A stretch of DNA of 52,385 nt. Origin: Flavobacterium soyangense (GTDB taxonomy: Bacteria; Bacteroidota; Bacteroidia; Flavobacteriales; Flavobacteriaceae). Position 1 is the stretch's first letter. Each line of letters opens with the position of its first letter. Both the position numbers and the translations under genes were made by a program. The stretch spans positions 1-52,385 of the forward strand of contig NZ_JADHEC010000025.1 of the NCBI RefSeq assembly GCF_015277675.1, in the 5' to 3' direction. The notes under the pieces were generated by a model that saw nothing but the letters and a program-made list of their open reading frames with translations, did no database searches and had not been told where the DNA came from. Shown here in pieces: positions 47,834 to 52,385 of the stretch.

Positions 47834-48450
47834 TACTTGTGAATGATTACATAAGAGTTGTTACATCCAGGAACACATCCTTTAATAACAAGTAGGTTCT
47901 TTTCAGTCACTACTTTTAAAACTCTAAGGTTTTGAACGTTTACATTTTCGCCTCCCATACGTCCAGCCATACGCATTCCTTTGAATACTCTAGATGGATA
48001 AGAAGAAGCTCCTACAGAACCTGGCGCTCTTAAACGGTTGTGTTGACCGTGAGTTGCTTGTCCTACACCACCAAAACCGTGACGTTTCACAACCCCTTGA
48101 AAACCTTTACCTTTAGATACACCTTGTACATCTACAAATTCTCCTTCTACAAACATTGAAACGTCAATAACGTCTCCTAATTTTTGTTCAGTTGCAAAAT
48201 TTTGGAATTCAACGACTTTTTTCTTAGCTACAGTTCCTGCTTTCGCAAAGTGACCAACGGCCGCTTTTGTGGAATGTTTCTCGTTTTTGTCATCGAAACC
48301 AAGTTGCAACGCTTCGTACCCGTCAACACCTTTGGTTCTGACTTGGGTAACAACACATGGTCCAGCTTCGATTACTGTACAAGGAATATTTTTCCCGTTT
48401 TCGTCGAAAATGCTGGTCATGCCGATTTTTCTACCAATTAACCCAGACAT
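47833..48450 (-). CDS. rplC: 50S ribosomal protein L3
   Basis: 205 residues. Start [31 protein letters not shown]; signature near 120-150, [38 protein letters not shown]. Primary assembly protein of the large subunit. It is preceded by a 103-bp gap with a strong hairpin (48494-48529), then overlaps rplD by one base. Confidence 0.98.
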   Translation of the reverse strand: MSGLIGRKIGMTSIFDENGKNIPCTVIEAGPCVVTQVRTKGVDGYEALQLGFDDKNEKHSTKAAVGHFAKAGTVAKKKVVEFQNFATEQKLGDVIDVSMFVEGEFVDVQGVSKGKGFQGVVKRHGFGGVGQATHGQHNRLRAPGSVGASSYPSRVFKGMRMAGRMGGENVNVQNLRVLKVVTEKNLLVIKGCVPGCNNSYVIIHK

Positions 48451-48486
48451 AATTATTATTTATTAATTATTAAAAAATTGCATATC

Positions 48487-48529
48487 ATACAATGTAAATT
48501 GTATTAAGAAGTTTCTTAATACAATTTAC
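48487..48529 (-). promoter_or_regulatory. Strong hairpin with an alternative fold in the rpsJ-rplC gap
   Basis: Arms GTAAATTGTATTAAGAA (48494-48510) and TTCTTAATACAATTTAC (48513-48529) are a perfect 17-bp inverted repeat with a 2-nt loop. A smaller hairpin, ATACAAT (48487-48493) with ATTGTAT (48498-48504), uses part of the same arm, so the two are mutually exclusive. On the transcribed minus strand the next run of six T comes after another 17 nt, so it is not a classic terminator. Attenuator, L3/L4 feedback site or processing site are the candidate roles; all are inference. Confidence 0.65.
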
Positions 48530-48553
48530 AGTGCAGAATTAAATACAATATAC

Positions 48554-48859
48554 CTATACTTTGATTTCTACTTCAACACCACTTGGCAATTCTAATTTCA
48601 TCAAAGCATCAATTGTTTTTGATGATGATGAATAAATGTCAATTAATCTCTTGTATGACATTACTTCAAATTGCTCTCTCGCTTTTTTATTAACGTGTGG
48701 AGAACGTAGAACGGTAAAAAGTTTTTTATGAGTAGGTAACGGAATTGGGCCTGTTACTACTGCTCCGGTGCTTTTTACGGTTTTTACGATTTTCTCGGCA
48801 GACTTGTCCACCAACATATAATCGTAAGATTTTAATTTTATTCTGATTTTTTGACTCAT
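48554..48859 (-). CDS. rpsJ: 30S ribosomal protein S10
   Basis: 101 residues. Shows [61 protein letters not shown]. Also the NusE antitermination factor. It lies 11 bp after fusA, with no tuf between, and 103 bp before rplC. Confidence 0.98.
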   Translation of the reverse strand: MSQKIRIKLKSYDYMLVDKSAEKIVKTVKSTGAVVTGPIPLPTHKKLFTVLRSPHVNKKAREQFEVMSYKRLIDIYSSSSKTIDALMKLELPSGVEVEIKV

Positions 48860-48870
48860 TTTCTTAAAGA

Positions 48871-51027
48871 TTAAGCGGTTCCTTTTGCTTTTTTGATAAC
48901 TGCTTCCGAAATATTGGAAGGTGTTTCTGCGTAGTGTGAAAATTCCATAGTAGATGTTGCTCTACCAGATGAAAGTGTTCTTAATGTAGTAACATAACCG
49001 AACATTTCCGATAACGGCACATCTGCTTTGATGGTTTTAGCACCAGCTCTGTCACCCATATCATTCACTTGACCTCTACGACGGTTAATATCACCTACGA
49101 TATCTCCCATGTTTTCTTCAGGTGTGATCACTTCCATTTTCATAATTGGCTCGAGAACAATTGCACCAGCAGCTTTTGCCACTTCTCTGTAACCCATTCT
49201 AGCAGCAAGTTCAAATGAAAGTGCGTCAGAATCGACAGGGTGAAAAGATCCATCCAATAAAGTTACTTTCAAACTATCAACTTGATATCCTGCTAAAGGA
49301 CCTGTTTTCATAGCTTCACGGAAACCTTTTTCTACAGATGGAATATATTCTTTAGGAACGTTACCACCCTTTACAGCATTTATAAATTGTAAACCTTTAA
49401 CAGCTTTACCATCTACTAAATCTGCTGGTTCTAATCTAAATACGATATCACCAAATTTACCACGACCACCAGATTGTTTTTTGTAAACTTCTCTGTGTTG
49501 AGCAACTTTTGTAAATGCTTCTTTGTATTCAACTTGAGGCTCACCTTGGTTTACTTCAACTTTGAATTCACGTTTCATTCTATCAACAAGGATATCTAAG
49601 TGTAATTCCCCCATTCCTGAGATAATTGTTTGCCCTGAAGCTTCATCCGTTCTAACAGTAAATGTTGGATCTTCTTCAGCTAATTTAGCCAAAGCCATAC
49701 CCATTTTATCCACATCAGCTTTAGTTTTAGGCTCAATGGCAATACCAATTACCGGTGCCGGGAATTTCATTGACTCAAGAATGATTGGATGTTTTTCATC
49801 ACACAATGTATCTCCAGTTTTGATGTCTTTAAATCCAACTGCTGCTCCAATATCACCTGCTTCTATATAATCGATTGGGTTTTGTTTGTTAGCGTGCATT
49901 TGATAGATACGAGAAATTCTTTCTTTATTTCCTGAACGAGTGTTCAAAACGTAAGAACCTGCATCTAGACGTCCTGAATAAGCACGGAAGAAAGCTAAAC
50001 GACCTACAAATGGGTCAGTAGCAATTTTGAATGCTAAGGCAGCGAAAGGCTCTTTAACATCTGGCTTACGCAATATTTTTGTTTGATCTTCTTCTAATAA
50101 TTCAGAATCATCAGGATGAATCCCTTCGATACCGTCTTTATCCATTGGAGATGGCAAGTATTTACATACTGCATCCAACATGAATTGAACTCCTTTGTTT
50201 TTGAAAGCAGAACCAGCAATCATTGGAATGATAGCCATATCCATAGTCGCTGCTCTTAATGCGTTATTAATTTCTTCCTCAGTAATAGATTCTTCATCTT
50301 CCATGAATTTCTCTAACAGGTTTTCATCATAATCAGCAACGGCTTCAATAAGTATAGATCTGTATTCTTTTACTTCTGCAAGCATATCTTCCGGAATAGG
50401 CACAATATCATAAGTAGCACCCAAACCTTCTTCATGCCATACAATAGCTTGATTTTTTACTAAATCAACTACTCCTCTGAAGTCATTTTCTTCACCAATT
50501 GGCAAAGTTATAGCAACAGCATTAGACTTCAACATATCTCTTACTTGTTGACATACCATCAAAAAGTTAGATCCTTGTCTGTCCATTTTATTAACAAATC
50601 CCATACGTGGCACTCTATATTGATCTGCTAATCTCCAGTTCGTTTCTGATTGAGGTTCTACACCATCAACAGCACTAAACAAGAAAACCAACCCGTCAAG
50701 TACACGTAAAGAACGATTTACTTCAACAGTAAAATCAACGTGTCCCGGGGTATCAATAATATTAAAGTGATAAGGAAGTGATTCAGGTAAAATTCTACCT
50801 TGTTCCGTTGGAAAATTCCATTCACAAGTTGTAGCAGCAGAGGTAATCGTAATACCTCTTTCTTGCTCTTGCGCCATCCAGTCCATTGTTGCAGCACCAT
50901 CGTGTACTTCACCAATTTTATGTGACTTTCCTGTATAGAATAATATACGCTCCGTTGTTGTTGTTTTACCAGCATCAATGTGAGCAGCAATTCCAATATT
51001 TCTTGTAAATTTAAGATCTCTAGCCAT
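48871..51027 (-). CDS. fusA: Elongation factor G
   Basis: 718 residues. GTPase motifs are G1 [13 protein letters not shown]2 [21 protein letters not shown]3 [11 protein letters not shown] and G4 NKMDRQG. Domains II-V follow, with the C-terminal [20 protein letters not shown] typical of translocation EF-G. It drives tRNA-mRNA translocation and, with RRF, ribosome recycling. It lies 10 bp after rpsG. Confidence 0.98.
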   Translation of the reverse strand: MARDLKFTRNIGIAAHIDAGKTTTTERILFYTGKSHKIGEVHDGAATMDWMAQEQERGITITSAATTCEWNFPTEQGRILPESLPYHFNIIDTPGHVDFTVEVNRSLRVLDGLVFLFSAVDGVEPQSETNWRLADQYRVPRMGFVNKMDRQGSNFLMVCQQVRDMLKSNAVAITLPIGEENDFRGVVDLVKNQAIVWHEEGLGATYDIVPIPEDMLAEVKEYRSILIEAVADYDENLLEKFMEDEESITEEEINNALRAATMDMAIIPMIAGSAFKNKGVQFMLDAVCKYLPSPMDKDGIEGIHPDDSELLEEDQTKILRKPDVKEPFAALAFKIATDPFVGRLAFFRAYSGRLDAGSYVLNTRSGNKERISRIYQMHANKQNPIDYIEAGDIGAAVGFKDIKTGDTLCDEKHPIILESMKFPAPVIGIAIEPKTKADVDKMGMALAKLAEEDPTFTVRTDEASGQTIISGMGELHLDILVDRMKREFKVEVNQGEPQVEYKEAFTKVAQHREVYKKQSGGRGKFGDIVFRLEPADLVDGKAVKGLQFINAVKGGNVPKEYIPSVEKGFREAMKTGPLAGYQVDSLKVTLLDGSFHPVDSDALSFELAARMGYREVAKAAGAIVLEPIMKMEVITPEENMGDIVGDINRRRGQVNDMGDRAGAKTIKADVPLSEMFGYVTTLRTLSSGRATSTMEFSHYAETPSNISEAVIKKAKGTA

Positions 51028-51037
51028 TTCTTAAGAA

Positions 51038-51514
51038 TTAAAATCTAAAGTGAGAGAAAGCTTTATTAGCTTCTGCCATTTTGTGAGTATCCATTCTTTT
51101 CTTAACGGCAGCCCCTTCTTCTTTAGCCGCAGCTAAACACTCTGAAGCTAATCTTTGAGCCATTGATTTTTCGTTTCTTCTTCTTGAATAAAGAATCAAC
51201 CATTTCATGGCCATAGAGATTTTTCTATCTGGTCTAATTTGCATTGGGATTTGAAATGTAGCCCCACCAACTCTACGACTACGTACTTCTACGTGAGGCA
51301 TAACATTAGTTAAAGCATCTTTCCAAATGTCTAATGATGGTTTTTCCGCATCTTGCTTTTTAGTTTCTATAATGTCAATTGCATCATAAAAAACTTTGAA
51401 AGCTGTTGATTTCTTACCGTCCCACATTAAGTTGTTTACAAAACGCGTTACCAATTGGTCGTTAAACCTTGGATCTGGTAAAAGTGGTCTTTTCTTTGCC
51501 GCTCTTTTTCTCAT
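51038..51514 (-). CDS. rpsG: 30S ribosomal protein S7
   Basis: 158 residues. Start MRKRAAKKRPLLPDPRFNDQLVTRFVNNLMWDGKKSTAF; signature VRSRRVGGATFQIPMQIRPDRK. Primary 16S 3'-domain binder and E-site contact. In E. coli S7 represses the str operon through the rpsL-rpsG gap; here that gap is 74 bp, leaving room for a similar site. Confidence 0.98.
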   Translation of the reverse strand: MRKRAAKKRPLLPDPRFNDQLVTRFVNNLMWDGKKSTAFKVFYDAIDIIETKKQDAEKPSLDIWKDALTNVMPHVEVRSRRVGGATFQIPMQIRPDRKISMAMKWLILYSRRRNEKSMAQRLASECLAAAKEEGAAVKKRMDTHKMAEANKAFSHFRF

Positions 51515-51588
51515 TTCTTTTTTTTAATTAAATGTCATACTTTATCTAGTCGCTATAAATCGCGCCTCAACAAGAACAACTTTTTAAA

Positions 51589-51972
51589 TTACTTTTTTGC
51601 TTCTTTTGGGCGTTTAGCACCATATTTAGATCTTCTTTGCGTTCTTCCCGCTACACCTGATGTATCAAGCGCACCTCGAACGATGTGATATCTAACTCCT
51701 GGTAAATCTTTTACCCTTCCACCCCTAACTAATACTATCGAGTGCTCTTGTAGATTGTGTCCTTCACCAGGGATGTAAGCATTTACCTCATTACCATTTG
51801 TCAAACGTACACGCGCTACTTTACGCATTGCAGAGTTTGGTTTTTTTGGTGTAGTAGTGTAAACACGCGTACAAACCCCTCTTCTTTGAGGACAAGAATC
51901 TAAAGCAACCGATTTACTCTTCTTAGTTATCTGAGTTCTTCCTGTTCTTACTAATTGTTGAATTGTTGGCAT
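51589..51972 (-). CDS. rpsL: 30S ribosomal protein S12
   Basis: 127 residues. Start [22 protein letters not shown]; decoding-site blocks [24 protein letters not shown] and [17 protein letters not shown]. Lysines equivalent to E. coli 43 and 88 are retained, i.e. the streptomycin-sensitive allele type. It is the first gene of the whole cluster, with a strong promoter 53 bp upstream. Confidence 0.98.
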
Positions 51973-52385
51973 AATTAATACTAAAATTTCTTATATATTA
52001 AATTTCCCGCTTTTTACGGGGTTGCAAATGTAGTAATTATTTTGTTGTAAACAAATCATAATTAATTAAATTTTGCGATAAGTAAATATTTGTTTTTTAA
52101 TGGAATACAGAATTACCAATAAATGATTCCGCTTAGAAATAAAACAACCCCTTTTTAACTATTTTACAAAAGCATTTAAACTTATGCGTTTCATAAAAAA
52201 AATGAACCTTAAAAATATTTTCAATACTATTTACCTCAAAAACCGTAAGCACGCCCTTAGCGTCCCCACGTCAAACTGTCTAAAAACCTTCCTTTCCAAT
52301 GTTTATTCTTTTGTATTAAAAATCGTTCAAAATATTTGGATAACTCCTTAGTTTTCTTTATCTTTAAGCAAGTATTTATCGCTTA
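51973..52385. other. Promoter region of rpsL and right-edge spacer, no complete gene seen
   Basis: 413 bp to the window edge. It contains the rpsL promoter (52025-52055) and a leader hairpin, CCCG/CGGG (52006-52009 with 52017-52020). A minus-strand stretch at 52257-52382 stays open for 41 codons (ending FLDSLTWGR) but has an in-frame stop at its left-hand entry and no start codon, so I do not call it a gene. A plus-strand 55-codon ORF at 52184-52351 is likewise unsupported. Confidence 0.5.
52025..52055 (-). promoter_or_regulatory. Promoter of the ribosomal protein cluster
   Basis: On the minus strand TTTG (52055-52052), 19 bp spacer and TACATTTG (52032-52025) match TTTG-N17-20-TAnnTTTG exactly. 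Predicted start of transcription is near 52018, giving a leader of about 46 nt before the rpsL ATG. Confidence 0.78.

Noticed and set aside
49690..49720. TTATCCACA inside fusA as a DnaA box
   Set aside because: It encodes conserved EF-G residues; an isolated match in coding DNA is expected by chance.
49562..49870. Antisense ORF inside fusA
   Set aside because: A shadow of a highly conserved gene with skewed composition and no motif.
52184..52351. 55-codon plus-strand ORF at the right edge
   Set aside because: No motif, no promoter, and its sequence overlaps an opposite-strand open stretch; likely random.
1..52385. CRISPR array, tRNA, rRNA or prophage
   Set aside because: No regularly spaced repeats, cloverleaf, rRNA or phage gene signals were found in any gap.

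Overview
The window is a chromosomal segment of a member of the Bacteroidota, most likely a Flavobacterium or close relative. The evidence is the low GC, the flavobacterial promoter element TAnnTTTG upstream of many genes, a giant surface protein ending in a type IX secretion (T9SS) sorting domain, and a single rpsL-to-rplQ ribosomal cluster with carA behind it. The window contains no rRNA, no tRNA, no CRISPR array, no prophage and no complete insertion sequence that I can see.

Layout. 1-5314 is the 3' part of a multidomain secreted protein (Ig-like/PKD/HYR-like repeats, LamG, T9SS signal). 5482-5736 is a tiny secreted Cys/Lys-rich protein. 5796-12814 is housekeeping: hisS, a MacB/FtsX-type permease, prmC, a GNAT acetyltransferase, ribD with a HAD phosphatase, an IMPACT/YigZ protein and a hotdog thioesterase. 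12999-15648 is dnaA, a low-molecular-weight phosphatase and an RsmI-like methyltransferase. 16102-20883 holds envelope genes (a PepSY-like secreted protein, a lysozyme-fold protein, a DUF2279 protein, mltG), then a GNAT gene and dapF. 21018-22421 is a DegP/HtrA protease. 22467-25855 is an amino-acid module: an Lrp/AsnC regulator divergent from alanine dehydrogenase, followed by an APC permease. 26133-26471 is the most accessory-looking stretch: a short, apparently truncated ORF running into a long palindromic element. 26532-33139 carries a LysM/NlpC peptidase, aconitase, a MoxR ATPase and a SurA-like prolyl isomerase.

33573-51972, all on the minus strand, is carA plus the fused str-S10-spc-alpha cluster. 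Its order is rpsL, rpsG, fusA, rpsJ, rplC, rplD, rplW, rplB, rpsS, rplV, rpsC, rplP, rpmC, rpsQ, rplN, rplX, rplE, rpsN, rpsH, rplF, rplR, rpsE, rpmD, rplO, secY, infA, rpmJ, rpsM, rpsK, rpsD, rpoA, rplQ. There is no tuf between fusA and rpsJ. The cluster starts at a strong promoter (52025-52055) and its likely terminator is at 34744-34778. A perfect 17-bp hairpin sits between rpsJ and rplC.

No obviously new multi-gene system is present. The points most worth checking are the rpsJ-rplC hairpin, the truncated ORF with its palindromic element at 26133-26471, a probable IS3-type end remnant at 24342-24371, the hairpins upstream of mltG, and the predicted leaderless start of ribD. All functional calls rest on reading motifs; no database search was run.
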